Shown: piece by piece, positions 26,505 through 35,702 of the stretch
Layout of the letters: every line of letters begins with the position of its first letter
Position numbering within the stretch: position 1 is the first letter of the stretch
Assembly: GCA_026400435.1 (NCBI GenBank)
Contig: JAPLOZ010000003.1
Coordinates: 1-36,915 of the forward strand
DNA from: Hyphomicrobiales bacterium
Lineage (GTDB): Bacteria > Pseudomonadota > Alphaproteobacteria > Rhizobiales > Rhizobiaceae
Reading direction: 5' to 3'
Length of the DNA stretch: 36,915 nt
Made by a program: the position numbers and the translations under genes
The notes under the pieces: generated by a model
Database searches by the model: none
The model's input: only the letters and a program-made list of their open reading frames with translations
What the model was told of the DNA's origin: nothing

Positions 26505-27710
26505 ATGACGGGCGCAGGGTTCATCCTGGCTATCAATCTCTTCGTAGCAGGTCTCTTGGCGGCTTCGTTCATGGCTGTTGCAGCCTATGATCCGCGCCGC
26601 CAGTCGGCCCGCTGGCTTGCGCTTGGGTATCTCGTCGGCATGGCGAACTTCCTGCTCGAATTCGCGATTGCGACATTCGGGCCGTCAGTCCTTCTCGTAC
26701 TGAGCGCCTATGGTGCATTCCTGGCGGCGCTCGCTCTGTTCAATGTTGGAATAGCCAAGAAATACTCGGTTCCGACGCCATGGCTCACGCTGGGCGTCGT
26801 GTTCGTCCTCTCCATGCTTGCGTGCTACGCCACGCAGGGGATGTCGCGCCAGTCGTTCGCCAGAATGCTCATCTACCAGTCGCCCTATTTCGTCATGCAG
26901 GCGATCGCGGTCGGCATTGTCGCACGCGCTAGGATGCGCAGCAGCCTCGACAATCTACTGATGGCGCTGCTCGCCTGCAGTTCGCTGCAGTTTCTGAGCA
27001 AGGCTTTCCTGTTCCAGGCCTTCGGAGGGACCGGCGCTAGCCCAGACCGATATCTAAGTACGAACTATGCGCTGTTCTCGCAATCGATGGGAACGATCTT
27101 CGCGATGGCTATCGCGCTGATGCTGCTGGTCATGCTGGTGCGCGATGTCCTGGCGGACGCGAACATGCGCTCCGAAACCGACTCCTTGTCCAGCCTGCTC
27201 AACCGCGGCGGCTTCGAGGCGCGCGCGGCGTACGTCCTGCAGCATGCGGCCTTGAGCGGCATGCCGGCTTCGCTGGTGATTTCGGATCTCGACCATTTCA
27301 AGGTGATCAACGACACCTACGGCCACGGCGCCGGCGATCTGGTTATCGTGGCCTTCGCACGCTTCCTGCGCTCGGCCACGGCCGACCATCACGTTGCCGG
27401 CAGGATCGGCGGCGAGGAATTCGCAATCCTGATGCCTGGAACGAACCTGGTTGCGGCAAGGCTGTTCGCCGAGGGCGCGCGCACCGCCTTCTCGGCGATC
27501 ACAGTTGAGGGAATCCCTCCGGCAAGACGCGTTACTGCAAGCTTCGGCGTCGCCGAACTGGCCACGGGCGAGACGATCCTTGACCTTATGGCGAGAGCCG
27601 ACAAGGCTCTCTACATCGCCAAGAACAGCGGACGTGACTGTGTGAAGATCGCACCGCGCCCCGACCGGCATCGTGCCGACGGGCCGGGCGCAGCGATCAG
27701 CCTTGCCTGA
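26505..27710 (+). CDS. Membrane diguanylate cyclase (GGDEF), copy 2
   Basis: A 401-residue paralogue of the gene before it, with the same six- to seven-segment N-terminal membrane sensor and a C-terminal GGDEF domain. GGEEF is at 302-306, SDLDHFKVINDTYGHGAGD around 260 and LSSLLNRGGFEARA around 228. The RxxD inhibitory site is ADHH, so it too lacks the I-site. The membrane halves have diverged more than the cyclase halves, which fits a duplicated gene whose sensors now respond to different signals. Its 3' end overlaps the 3' end of the opposing ClpP-fold gene by 14 bases. Confidence 0.9.
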   Translation: MTGAGFILAINLFVAGLLAASFMAVAAYDPRRQSARWLALGYLVGMANFLLEFAIATFGPSVLLVLSAYGAFLAALALFNVGIAKKYSVPTPWLTLGVVFVLSMLACYATQGMSRQSFARMLIYQSPYFVMQAIAVGIVARARMRSSLDNLLMALLACSSLQFLSKAFLFQAFGGTGASPDRYLSTNYALFSQSMGTIFAMAIALMLLVMLVRDVLADANMRSETDSLSSLLNRGGFEARAAYVLQHAALSGMPASLVISDLDHFKVINDTYGHGAGDLVIVAFARFLRSATADHHVAGRIGGEEFAILMPGTNLVAARLFAEGARTAFSAITVEGIPPARRVTASFGVAELATGETILDLMARADKALYIAKNSGRDCVKIAPRPDRHRADGPGAAISLA

Positions 27711-28569
27711 CCTGCTGTTTCTCGGCCGTGGCGACCGGCGTTGTCACCAGCCGGTATCGCGCCAACTCCCGCGGCGAGAAATAGTAGAGAGCTTGCGGCG
27801 GCGTATCGAGCGCATGCAGCCAGATCGCCGGGTCGATACCCATCTCGGCGAGATGCCGTGAAATGCGGGCCGTCGTCATTTGCGCGTCAGCCATTGCCTG
27901 CGCTGGCGCTGCGCCGGCCTTGGTGGCGGCGTAGAACTGATGCACGCCGATCGCAGCCCTCGGTCCGACCGCCCGGTTCAGGCCACCAGCCAGGACGAGC
28001 GGGCAGGAAGACGCGCAAAGCGCTCCGTCCGCAACCAGCGTGGCAATGCCTCTTTCACGGATCAGCCGGCCCATTTCCATCGCATCGTCGAGCGCGCCAC
28101 CGGGCGAGTTCAGCGAAATTGTCTTCACATACTCGCCTCGCGCCTCGATCTCGGCGGCCAAACGGGCTGCCGCGCCCGGCTCGATGCTGCCTTCGGCGAC
28201 AAGCACGCCACTGGCCAGAAGCGTAAACGTCATTGGCTGGCTGAGCGTATCCTCGCCTGCGGTGACGAAGCGGCGCGGGTCGTCCGGAGGGATCGGCGCG
28301 TCCGTCTCGACGACCGGCGGCAAGATGGGCTCGACCGGCGTGACTACAACGGCGACCTCGGGCGACCACCAGCCATTCTCGCGCGACAGGTCGCGCAGGT
28401 CGAGCGCGAGCACGGCGATGGAACCGACCAGCAGCCCACGGAAGGCCCAGCGGACAAGCTCGCCGTCGTCAAACCGCGAGAAATAGCGGACCAGTGCACC
28501 GGGTTTGCGCGGCGTGTCGCCTGGCAGGCTCCCGGGTACCATGGGTGGCATCGCGTGCATCTGGCTCAT
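27697..28569 (-). CDS. Membrane-anchored ClpP-fold (COG3904-like) protein
   Basis: The 290-residue protein has a cytoplasmic N-terminus, one transmembrane helix (RGLLVGSIAVLALDL, about 44-58) and a periplasmic ClpP/crotonase-like domain. KTISLNSPGGALDDAMEMGRLI near 149 corresponds to the oxyanion-loop strand and helix, CASSCPLVLAGG (185-196) holds the candidate nucleophile serine, and His210 in IGVHQFY lies about 22 residues later, the spacing seen in ClpP-type proteases. Two cysteines flank the serines. Enzymatic activity is not established. The ATG overlaps the stop of the membrane coiled-coil gene as ATGA, so the two are translationally coupled. Confidence 0.75.
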   Translation of the reverse strand: MSQMHAMPPMVPGSLPGDTPRKPGALVRYFSRFDDGELVRWAFRGLLVGSIAVLALDLRDLSRENGWWSPEVAVVVTPVEPILPPVVETDAPIPPDDPRRFVTAGEDTLSQPMTFTLLASGVLVAEGSIEPGAAARLAAEIEARGEYVKTISLNSPGGALDDAMEMGRLIRERGIATLVADGALCASSCPLVLAGGLNRAVGPRAAIGVHQFYAATKAGAAPAQAMADAQMTTARISRHLAEMGIDPAIWLHALDTPPQALYYFSPRELARYRLVTTPVATAEKQQVRQG

Positions 28570-29891
28570 GGATCGCTCCGCTTGCGTTCGCCCAGCGTGA
28601 GGGGCGTGACGTTCTCGGCGGCTGGTCGCGTCTCCCGCAGCCCCGGTTCGCCTGGCGGTGCCGGCGCGGGTTCGGCGGTCGCTCGTTGGCCAGCTGCCCC
28701 GCGCCGCGCGAGCAGCGCCTCATGCAGATCGAGTGACCGCATCATGTCGCCGGCGGTTATGCGGTCGGCTTCATCGCTGTCCTCCTCGCCACGCCGCATG
28801 GCGCCATGCACCACGCACATGATGCCCACCAGGACGGCGGGCAGAAGGTCGATCGAAATCGCGCCTGCCCAGCTCGGTATGAAATCGGCGGCATAGCGGA
28901 CCACGGCCTCGGCCGACGTCAGCGGAACATAGCGCCGCTCCGGCACTTTGGGCTGAGCCAGGATCTCCGCTGCTGCTTCCGACAGCGCCTTGGACTGAGC
29001 TTCGACGGACGTGCGAATGGTCGCCATGACCTGATCCTGCCGCCCGGCAAGGTCGGCTGACCCTCCGTCGGCGACGGGGGCGATGAATCCGACGGAAAGG
29101 TCAGCGGCGGCGCGCATCACCGAAGGTGCGATCGAGGTCTGCTCAAGCGCGGCAACGACGCCGGCAAGCTTGACGGCCTCGGCGGCGAATTGGTCGGAAC
29201 GCTGGGCAATGGGGCCGGGAGCGGAGACCAGGCTTCGCATTGCCGCAAGATGGGATTGACCTTCCGCGAAGGTCGACTGGACGGTTTCGCGCGATCCCTC
29301 GATCGTCGTGGACAGTTCGTTCATCTGCGCGGACATCTGGCTGAGCAGTTGTACAACGCTACCGGAGCCCGATGTTCCCGTCAGCGCGCCGGAAGCCTGT
29401 TCGTCGGCGGCAAGGCGGGCAAACCGTTCTGAAGCGCGCTGAATGTCTGGCAGGAGGGAGAGCGCGCCAAGAGCGTTGCTGTGCGCTTGGTCGAGGTCGG
29501 CGGTGTAATCTTCCAAAGTGACGGCAAGGTGTTGTTCCACCGCCGCGGAGCCGGCAAGCGCGGCGGCGTTCAGCCATGAAGACATGGCGACGATCATCGC
29601 GGAGCCGATCACCATGATGCCGACCAGCGACAGACGCGAGCCGCCGTCACGCATCTCCGGCAGAAAACGGATCAGGTAGGTCCAGAACCCGTACATCGCG
29701 ACCGAGACCGACACGGAATAGATGACCGCCGCGAAGAAGACCACGGTCGCGGAGCCGTCGAGCAGCGAGCGCACGCCGAGATAGGTGTACACGCCGCTGC
29801 CCAGCGCCAGCGTGGCGAGCACAAAGCGCGTCATCGTCTCAAGCGAGGCGATGTGATCCGCGAGGCGGCGGGTCTGCACGGCGCGACTCAT
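28566..29891 (-). CDS. Membrane protein with long periplasmic helical domain, unknown function
   Basis: The 441-residue protein has three N-terminal transmembrane segments (about residues 20-105), then a long helical, Ala/Gln/Ser-rich region (about 110-330) with methyl-accepting-protein-like heptads, a final transmembrane segment (WAGAISIDLLPAVLVGIMCVV, about 355-375) and a cytoplasmic tail rich in Ala, Pro and Arg. The coiled region is not a chemotaxis signalling tip, so it is not called a receptor. I start at ATG 29891; a GTG at 29915 is in frame. It forms a coupled pair with the ClpP-fold gene, which suggests the helical protein presents or regulates that periplasmic domain. No family name is recognised. 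Confidence 0.65.
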   Translation of the reverse strand: MSRAVQTRRLADHIASLETMTRFVLATLALGSGVYTYLGVRSLLDGSATVVFFAAVIYSVSVSVAMYGFWTYLIRFLPEMRDGGSRLSLVGIMVIGSAMIVAMSSWLNAAALAGSAAVEQHLAVTLEDYTADLDQAHSNALGALSLLPDIQRASERFARLAADEQASGALTGTSGSGSVVQLLSQMSAQMNELSTTIEGSRETVQSTFAEGQSHLAAMRSLVSAPGPIAQRSDQFAAEAVKLAGVVAALEQTSIAPSVMRAAADLSVGFIAPVADGGSADLAGRQDQVMATIRTSVEAQSKALSEAAAEILAQPKVPERRYVPLTSAEAVVRYAADFIPSWAGAISIDLLPAVLVGIMCVVHGAMRRGEEDSDEADRITAGDMMRSLDLHEALLARRGAAGQRATAEPAPAPPGEPGLRETRPAAENVTPLTLGERKRSDP

Positions 29892-29951
29892 CACACTTCT
29901 ACTTTCTAGAACCACCCAGGCCCGCCAGTCGGAGGCACCAACATGACGAAA

Positions 29952-30362
29952 TCAGGGCTGGACGCGCCGGATTGCCGCCCCTGGCGCGGCGCGTTCGGGC
30001 AAACCGCACCATTTTCCAGGCAGGTCGGGCAATTCGCCGTCTTCCAGCCCGTACATGTAACTGCGGCCCTTCAGCAGCACAGCCGGCTTCCAGCATTCGT
30101 AGGGCACCGATCCGTCGTCGTCCGCGTAGGCGAGTTTGCTGTCGTGGGGGCGCTCGTAGTCGGTGAGTTCCTGGGCAAGAGAGCCCTGTCCCACGACGAT
30201 GCGCTTGGACCCGCTGCGGCTGTGGACGACCAGATTGCCAAAGCTGTCGGCATAGATGCGGTCGCTGTAGGAACTGCCGGCCAGAACCGGCGTCGCCGTT
30301 CCCAGGACAGTCACGCCCATCGCAAGTGACAGCAGGCCAAGTTCAATCAGTCTCAAACGCAT
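29952..30362 (-). CDS. Secreted hypothetical protein
   Basis: A 136-residue protein with a clear signal peptide (MRLRLIELGLLSLAMGVTVLG, cleavage after about VLA-GSS) and a small polar mature part containing two cysteines, in YECWKP and KWCGLPE. IYADSFGNLVVHSRSGSKRIVVGQG suggests a beta-rich fold. It is not recognised as a named family. It lies upstream of the membrane/ClpP-fold pair on the same strand, 60 bases away, and may be cotranscribed with it. Confidence 0.75.
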   Translation of the reverse strand: MRLRLIELGLLSLAMGVTVLGTATPVLAGSSYSDRIYADSFGNLVVHSRSGSKRIVVGQGSLAQELTDYERPHDSKLAYADDDGSVPYECWKPAVLLKGRSYMYGLEDGELPDLPGKWCGLPERAAPGAAIRRVQP

Positions 30363-30572
30363 GGCGCGTCATCCTTCGTGCGGTTCGGGGCCGAAGCCCT
30401 TCGCCTCCTCGCCGTGCACGTTAACGCTTTCTTAAGAATTGTTAAGGGCCAAAGCGGGAAGCCTTGATGGGCGATCGGCAAACATGGTTAATTTCAACAG
30501 CAGGGGACAACGCTGTGGCGGTGGCGACACCGTGCGGAATTGCTCCCGTGACGCGCCGAAAAGCCGCACTCC

Positions 30573-30593
30573 AACCACGCATAAACCACGCAT
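30573..30593. repeat. Helically phased direct repeats AACCACGCAT upstream of sdhC
   Basis: AACCACGCAT occurs at 30573-30582 and 30584-30593, an 11-base period, one helical turn. The pair lies 15 bases before the palindrome at 30609, within the 435-base gap 30363-30797, which otherwise contains no gene. Tandem repeats phased like this often bind a dimeric or oligomeric regulator on one face of DNA. Confidence 0.6.
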
Positions 30594-30608
30594 GTCTTGG
30601 CGATAAGC

Positions 30609-30626
30609 ACTTCAATCGATTGAAGT
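30609..30626. promoter_or_regulatory. Perfect 18-bp palindrome, candidate operator of the sdh operon
   Basis: ACTTCAATCGATTGAAGT is fully self-complementary, with an ATCGAT core. Symmetric operators with a central CG are typical of LacI-family repressors, but the owner of this site is unknown. It lies 65 bases upstream of the candidate sdhC -35 box. Confidence 0.6.
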
Positions 30627-30690
30627 TTGCAGCCTAGAGATGGCGCCGCTGTCATCACCAAATATGTTCAGCTGCGCTCGTTTTCAAACT

Positions 30691-30719
30691 TTGACGCGGT
30701 GCAAAAAGAGTTCTAGGGA
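30691..30719 (+). promoter_or_regulatory. Candidate sdhCDAB promoter
   Basis: TTGACG (30691-30696), a 17-base spacer and TAGGGA (30714-30719) have the same spacing and -10 hexamer as the candidate rplU promoter. It is 79 bases before the sdhC ATG. The -10 is weak by the enteric consensus. Confidence 0.45.
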
Positions 30720-30797
30720 AACGACAGCAAACGTCGCGAACCGCACCTTGCCGGAGACATATCGCGCCGGAAGGACCTGCGCCTATCTGGGGAAGCC

Positions 30798-31205
30798 ATG
30801 AGCAAGGTCACAGCCGCCCGAGCAAGACCGCTTTCGCCGCACCTGACGGTCTACCGATGGCCCGTCACCATGACGATGTCCATCCTGCACCGGGTCACCG
30901 GGGGAGCGCTCTATTTCGGTACGCTCCTGGTGGCGTGGTGGCTGATCGCGGCGGCGACTTCCGAGAGCTATTTCGACTTTGTCAGCGCTATCCTCGGCTC
31001 GTGGATCGGCCGGCTGGTGCTGTTCGGCTACACCTGGGCGCTGATGCACCACATGATCGGCGGGTTGCGACACTTGATCTGGGACACCGGGGCCGGGCTT
31101 GAAAAACACACCGCATCGCGCGTCGCCTGGGCCAACATTGCGCTATCCGTCGTCCTGACCATCTTGGTCTGGATCGCCGGATATACGGCGCGGGGAGCCT
31201 TCTGA
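30798..31205 (+). CDS. sdhC: Succinate dehydrogenase cytochrome b556 subunit
   Basis: SdhC anchors complex II in the membrane and helps bind heme b and ubiquinone. The 135-residue protein has RPLSPHLTVYRWPVTMTMSILHRVTGG near the start, the family signature with a heme-region histidine, and three transmembrane helices; YTWALMHHMIGGLRHLIWD carries the second conserved histidine set. GGGGAAG precedes the ATG. The stop and the sdhD start overlap as TGATG. It is the first gene of sdhCDAB, behind a long regulatory gap. Confidence 0.96.
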   Translation: MSKVTAARARPLSPHLTVYRWPVTMTMSILHRVTGGALYFGTLLVAWWLIAAATSESYFDFVSAILGSWIGRLVLFGYTWALMHHMIGGLRHLIWDTGAGLEKHTASRVAWANIALSVVLTILVWIAGYTARGAF

Positions 31206-31588
31206 TGACCGACATGCGCACCCCGCTCGCAAGGGTCCGAGGGCTGGGCTCCGCCCGCGAAGGCACCGGGCATTTCTGGCGCCAGCGCATGACCGCTATC
31301 GCCAACGTACCGCTGGTGCTTTTCTTCATCGGCTTCCTGATTTCGGTCAACGGCGCGGACCACGCGACGGTGAAGGCGGCTTTCGCCAGCCCTTTCGTTT
31401 CGCTGATGTTCGCGCTGATGCTGTTGTCGGGCCTCTACCACATGCGGCTCGGCATGCAGGTCATCATCGTGGACTACATCCACGGCGAATTGCTGAAGCT
31501 GGTCCTGATCATGCTGAACACGTTCTTCGCCGTTGCCGTCGGCGTCGCCTGCGCCTGGGCGCTCATCAAACTGGCATTCGGGGGCTGA
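31205..31588 (+). CDS. sdhD: Succinate dehydrogenase membrane anchor subunit
   Basis: SdhD is the second membrane anchor of complex II. The 127-residue protein has [22 protein letters not shown] at its first helix, a second helix ending [21 protein letters not shown] (heme-ligand histidine region) and a third helix to the C-terminus. Three helices and this length fit alphaproteobacterial SdhD. Its ATG overlaps the sdhC stop by one base, and the sdhA GTG starts two bases after its stop, so all subunits are translated in a coupled run. Confidence 0.95.
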   Translation: MTDMRTPLARVRGLGSAREGTGHFWRQRMTAIANVPLVLFFIGFLISVNGADHATVKAAFASPFVSLMFALMLLSGLYHMRLGMQVIIVDYIHGELLKLVLIMLNTFFAVAVGVACAWALIKLAFGG

Positions 31589-31589
31589 G

Positions 31590-33422
31590 GTGGCGGAAGA
31601 AAAGAAGGCCGGCACCAAGGCCTACACCTTTGTCGATCACAAGTTCGACGTCGTCGTGGTCGGCGCCGGCGGCGCGGGGCTTCGCGCCACGCTCGGAATG
31701 GCTGAGCAGGGACTGAGGACAGCCTGCATCACCAAGGTATTCCCGACGCGCTCGCATACCGTCGCGGCCCAGGGCGGTATCGCCGCGTCCCTGCAGAACA
31801 TGGGTCCGGACTCGTGGCAGTGGCACATGTTCGACACCGTCAAGGGATCGGACTGGCTGGGCGACGTGGACGCCATGGAGTACATGGTGCGCGAGGCGCC
31901 GGCCGCGGTTTACGAACTGGAGCATTACGGCGTTCCCTTCTCGCGCACCGAGGAAGGAAAAATCTACCAGCGTCCGTTCGGCGGCCATATGATGAACTAT
32001 GGCGACGGTCCGCCCGTGCAGCGCACCTGCGCTGCCGCTGACCGCACCGGCCACGCCATCCTGCACACCCTCTACGGACAGTCGCTGAAGCACAACGCGC
32101 AGTTCTTCATCGAGTATTTCGCGCTCGACCTGATCATGGAACCGGACGGGCGATGCACCGGCGTCGTCGCCTGGAACCTCGACGATGGCACCATCCACCG
32201 CTTCTCGGCCAAGATGGTGGTGCTGGCGACCGGCGGCTATGGCCGCGCCTATTTCTCGGCGACCTCCGCGCACACCTGCACCGGCGACGGCGGTGGCATG
32301 GTGGCGCGCGCCGGCCTGCCGCTGCAGGACATGGAGTTCGTGCAGTTCCATCCAACCGGCATCTACGGATCGGGCTGCCTGATCACCGAAGGCGCGCGCG
32401 GCGAAGGCGGCTATCTCGTCAACTCCGAGGGCGAACGCTTCATGGAGCGATACGCGCCTTCAGCCAAGGACCTCGCCTCGCGCGACGTCGTCTCGCGCTG
32501 CATGACGCTTGAGATCCGCGAGGGACGAGGCGTAGGCAAGAACAAGGACCACATCTTCCTGCATCTCGACCATCTTGATCCGGCCGTGTTGCACGAGCGG
32601 CTGCCTGGGATATCCGAGAGCGCCAAGATTTTCGCCGGCGTCGACCTTACCAGGGAACCGATCCCGGTACTGCCGACGGTGCATTACAACATGGGCGGCA
32701 TCCCGACCAATTACTGGGGCGAGGTGCTGAACCCGACGCCGGACAATCCCGATCGCGTGTCGCCCGGCCTGATGGCGGTGGGCGAGGCCGGCTGCGCATC
32801 CGTGCATGGCGCCAACCGGCTAGGTTCCAACTCGCTGATCGATCTCGTCGTGTTTGGTCGCGCAGCCGCCATCCGCGCCGGACAGGTCGTAGACCGCGAG
32901 GGGCCAGTGCCGTCGATCAACAAAGCGGCAGTCGACAAGATCATGGAGCGCTTCGACCGCCTGCGCAACGCCAACGGCGGCTCGCCGACGGCCAAGCTGC
33001 GCGACAAGATGCAGCGCGCCATGCAGGATGACGCAGCGGTGTTCCGCACCCAGGAATCGCTCGAGAACGGCTGCCGGCGAATCACCGAAATCTGGAACGA
33101 GCTGAAAGACCTCAAAGTCACCGACCGCTCGCTGATCTGGAACTCCGACCTCGTGGAAACGCTGGAACTGGAGAACCTGATGGCGAACGCAATCGCCACC
33201 GTTTACGGCGCGGAGGCGCGCAAGGAGAGCCGCGGCGCGCACGCTCGCGAGGATTTCTCCAGCCGCGACGACGCCAACTGGCGCAAGCACACGCTGGCGC
33301 ATGTCGCGCCGGACGGCGGGGTAACGCTCAGCTATCGGCCCGTGCACACCGAAACGATGCTGCCCTACGACCAGGGCGGCATCGATCCGAAGAAGATTCT
33401 GCCCAAGGCGCGGGTGTATTGA
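31590..33422 (+). CDS. sdhA: Succinate dehydrogenase flavoprotein subunit
   Basis: SdhA oxidises succinate to fumarate with covalently bound FAD. The 610-residue protein has the FAD-binding [15 protein letters not shown] near the N-terminus, [15 protein letters not shown] with the histidine that carries FAD, the substrate region [20 protein letters not shown], and [19 protein letters not shown]. The start is a GTG at 31590 (VAEEKKAG), immediately after the sdhD stop; an upstream in-frame ATG at 31533 lies inside sdhD and is unlikely. Length and motifs are standard. Confidence 0.97.
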   Translation: MAEEKKAGTKAYTFVDHKFDVVVVGAGGAGLRATLGMAEQGLRTACITKVFPTRSHTVAAQGGIAASLQNMGPDSWQWHMFDTVKGSDWLGDVDAMEYMVREAPAAVYELEHYGVPFSRTEEGKIYQRPFGGHMMNYGDGPPVQRTCAAADRTGHAILHTLYGQSLKHNAQFFIEYFALDLIMEPDGRCTGVVAWNLDDGTIHRFSAKMVVLATGGYGRAYFSATSAHTCTGDGGGMVARAGLPLQDMEFVQFHPTGIYGSGCLITEGARGEGGYLVNSEGERFMERYAPSAKDLASRDVVSRCMTLEIREGRGVGKNKDHIFLHLDHLDPAVLHERLPGISESAKIFAGVDLTREPIPVLPTVHYNMGGIPTNYWGEVLNPTPDNPDRVSPGLMAVGEAGCASVHGANRLGSNSLIDLVVFGRAAAIRAGQVVDREGPVPSINKAAVDKIMERFDRLRNANGGSPTAKLRDKMQRAMQDDAAVFRTQESLENGCRRITEIWNELKDLKVTDRSLIWNSDLVETLELENLMANAIATVYGAEARKESRGAHAREDFSSRDDANWRKHTLAHVAPDGGVTLSYRPVHTETMLPYDQGGIDPKKILPKARVY

Positions 33423-33437
33423 GAAGGACGATTTCGC

Positions 33438-34217
33438 ATGGTTGAACTCACCCTTCCCAAGAACTCGCAGATCAAGGCGGGCAAGACCTGGCCCAAGCCG
33501 GAAGGCGCGACCAACCTGCGCGAGTACCGCATCTATCGCTGGTCGCCGGATGACGGTGAGAACCCATCCATCGACACCTATTTCGTCGACATGGACGATT
33601 GCGGGCCGATGGTGCTCGACGCGCTGCTTTACATCAAGAACAGGATCGACCCGACCCTGACGCTGCGCCGGTCCTGCCGGGAGGGCATCTGCGGCTCCTG
33701 CGCGATGAACATCGACGGCTCGAACACGCTCGCCTGCACCAAGGGCTGCGACGACATCAAGGGCGCGATCAAGGTCTATCCGCTGCCGCACATGCAGGTG
33801 GTCAAGGACCTCGTACCGGACCTCACCAACTTTTACGCGCAGCATGCGTCGATCCAGCCTTACCTGCAGACCGTATCTCCTGAGCCGGCAAAGGAATGGC
33901 TGCAGAGCCACGAGGATCGTGAGAAGCTGGACGGTCTTTACGAATGCATCCTGTGCGCCTGCTGCTCGGCCTCCTGCCCGAGCTACTGGTGGAACGGCGA
34001 GCGCTATCTCGGCCCGGCGGTGCTGCTTCAGGCCTATCGCTGGCTGATCGACTCCCGCGACGAGGCCAAGGGCGAGCGGCTCGACAATCTGGAGGATCCG
34101 TTCCGCCTCTATCGCTGCCACACCATCATGAACTGCGCGCAGACCTGCCCCAAGGGGCTCAATCCCGCCAAGGCGATCGCAGAGATCAAGAAGATGATGG
34201 TGGAAAGACGGGTCTGA
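33438..34217 (+). CDS. sdhB: Succinate dehydrogenase iron-sulfur subunit
   Basis: SdhB passes electrons from FAD to ubiquinone through three iron-sulfur clusters. All ligands are visible in the 259 residues: CREGICGSC and a later CTKGC region for the 2Fe-2S cluster, [12 protein letters not shown] for 4Fe-4S, and [17 protein letters not shown] for the 3Fe-4S and shared cysteine. The ATG at 33438 is 15 bases after sdhA with GAGAAGGA upstream. yceH begins three bases after its stop. Confidence 0.97.
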   Translation: MVELTLPKNSQIKAGKTWPKPEGATNLREYRIYRWSPDDGENPSIDTYFVDMDDCGPMVLDALLYIKNRIDPTLTLRRSCREGICGSCAMNIDGSNTLACTKGCDDIKGAIKVYPLPHMQVVKDLVPDLTNFYAQHASIQPYLQTVSPEPAKEWLQSHEDREKLDGLYECILCACCSASCPSYWWNGERYLGPAVLLQAYRWLIDSRDEAKGERLDNLEDPFRLYRCHTIMNCAQTCPKGLNPAKAIAEIKKMMVERRV

Positions 34218-34220
34218 CCG

Positions 34221-34856
34221 GTGTCTGAAGACCTTCCGATCCTCACGCCGGCCGAAGCGCGCGTTCTCGGCTGCCTGGCCGAGAAGAAGGAACTGACGCC
34301 GGACGTCTATCCGATGACTGTCAACGGGTTGCAGTCCGCCGCCAACCAGAAGACGTCGCGCGAACCGCTCATGGCGCTGGAGCCAGTGGAGATCAGCCGG
34401 GCGCTGAAGCAACTCGCCGAGAAGGGGCTGGTGCGGCAGGTCTTCGCCTCCCGTGTCGAGCGCTACGAGCATCTTCTGCCGCAGAAATTCTCGCTCACCC
34501 AGTCGCAGATCGCGATCGTCGGCCTGCTGCTCCTGCGCGGGCCGCAAACGGCGCATGAGTTGCTGGCGCGCGCCGAACGCATGGCGCGTTTCCAGTCGAT
34601 AGAGCAGTTGCGCGCCGATCTCGACCTTTTGATCGGCCGGCGCCCGCCGCTCGTGCAACTCATCGAGCGCGCACCTGGCCAGCGCGAGGAGCGGTACGTG
34701 CAACTGCTCGGCGGGCCGGTCGAGTTCGTGGCGCCGGCCGCGCCGGCGCGTGGCGGAGCACTGCCGCACGCCTCCGGGCTGGAGGAGCGCGTCCAGGCGC
34801 TGGAGAAGCAGGTCGCGGATCTGACCGAAAGACTTCAGGCGCTGACCGGCGACTGA
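34221..34856 (+). CDS. YceH family protein (DUF480)
   Basis: The 211-residue protein begins LPILTPAEARVLGCLAEKKELTPDVYPMTVN, the DUF480 signature, and contains two winged-helix-like domains (for example SREPLMALEPVEISRALKQLAEKGLV and LTQSQIAIVGLLLLRGPQTAHELLAR), with a coiled-coil at the end (LEERVQALEKQVADLTERLQAL). The fold suggests DNA binding, but the function is not established. The GTG start is three bases after the sdhB stop, so it is probably cotranscribed with sdhCDAB. The two stops of yceH and the opposing permease gene are 20 bases apart. Confidence 0.9.
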   Translation: MSEDLPILTPAEARVLGCLAEKKELTPDVYPMTVNGLQSAANQKTSREPLMALEPVEISRALKQLAEKGLVRQVFASRVERYEHLLPQKFSLTQSQIAIVGLLLLRGPQTAHELLARAERMARFQSIEQLRADLDLLIGRRPPLVQLIERAPGQREERYVQLLGGPVEFVAPAAPARGGALPHASGLEERVQALEKQVADLTERLQALTGD

Positions 34857-34875
34857 GCGACCGGGGAGTGACTGC

Positions 34876-35700
34876 TCAGCGCGGCTCCTCGCCCCTGTTG
34901 CGCATGCGGCGTTCGAGCGCCCGCAGCGCGATCGAAAGGCCGACCGTCAGGATCAGGTAGATGTAGGCAACGATCGAATAGGTCTCGAAGAAGCGGAACG
35001 AACCCGCCGCATAGACCTTGCCCATCTGCGTGATGTCGGCGACGCCCAGCACCGAGACCAGGGAACTGTCCTTCACCATCGACACGAAGTCGTTGCCGTA
35101 GGGCGGAAGGATCGTGCGGAAGGCCTGCGGCCACACGATGTGGCGAAAGCGGCGGTAGCGCGACAGGCCTAGGGCCTTGCCGGCTTCGACCTGGCCGGCG
35201 TCGACTGACTGAATGCCGGCGCGGAATATTTCGGCGATGAAGGACGAGTAGGCCACGGTGAGCGCGATGACTGCGCGCGCCAGCAGGGATACGTCGCGGA
35301 CCTGCAGTTGCGGCAACCACCCCGACGACTGCAACGGCGCCGTCGCGGCGTTCCAGCCGGCGACGAATGCCGGCACGCCGGCGAACGCGATCCAGAACAA
35401 GAGCACGAGGATCGGGATTCCGCGGACGATTTCGACGTAGAAGCGCGCGGCCTGGCTCAGCCATCGCGACCGCGACAGCGCCATCAGCGCGATCGCCAGG
35501 CCAAGCGCCGAGGCCATTGCGAAGGCCGCGATGGTGACCAGGACGGTTACCCACACGCCACGCGCAACGATGCTGAATACCTGGGAATAAATGTCGTTGG
35601 TGGCGATGACGATCGCCACCGCCACGGCAATGGCGGCCGCTGTGACCAGCCACCAGGGAAAGTCGTATCCGCCAGAATGCGCCCGGGCGGCTCCCCGCAT
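34876..35700 (-). CDS. Polar amino-acid ABC transporter permease (HisM/GlnP type)
   Basis: The 274-residue membrane protein has five to six transmembrane segments. It carries the coupling-loop signature EAGKALGLSRYRRFRHIVWPQAFRTILPPYGND (about residues 175-205, shown here only in part by its core) and VEIVRGIPILVLLFW, both typical of HisM/GlnP permeases that import polar amino acids. The substrate is unknown. It follows the GNAT gene by two bases on the same strand, behind the binding-protein gene. No ATPase gene follows; yceH converges on its end. Confidence 0.92.
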   Translation of the reverse strand: MRGAARAHSGGYDFPWWLVTAAAIAVAVAIVIATNDIYSQVFSIVARGVWVTVLVTIAAFAMASALGLAIALMALSRSRWLSQAARFYVEIVRGIPILVLLFWIAFAGVPAFVAGWNAATAPLQSSGWLPQLQVRDVSLLARAVIALTVAYSSFIAEIFRAGIQSVDAGQVEAGKALGLSRYRRFRHIVWPQAFRTILPPYGNDFVSMVKDSSLVSVLGVADITQMGKVYAAGSFRFFETYSIVAYIYLILTVGLSIALRALERRMRNRGEEPR

Positions 35701-35702
35701 GG

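Noticed and set aside
32820..34769. Long open frame (649 codons) antisense to sdhA, sdhB and yceH
   Set aside because: It opposes three intact genes with clear motifs. High GC leaves long antisense frames open, and the peptide shows no domain or ribosome-binding site.
34853..34879. CTGAGC/GCTCAG inverted repeat between yceH and the permease gene
   Set aside because: The stem has only six base pairs and no T run, too weak to call a terminator.
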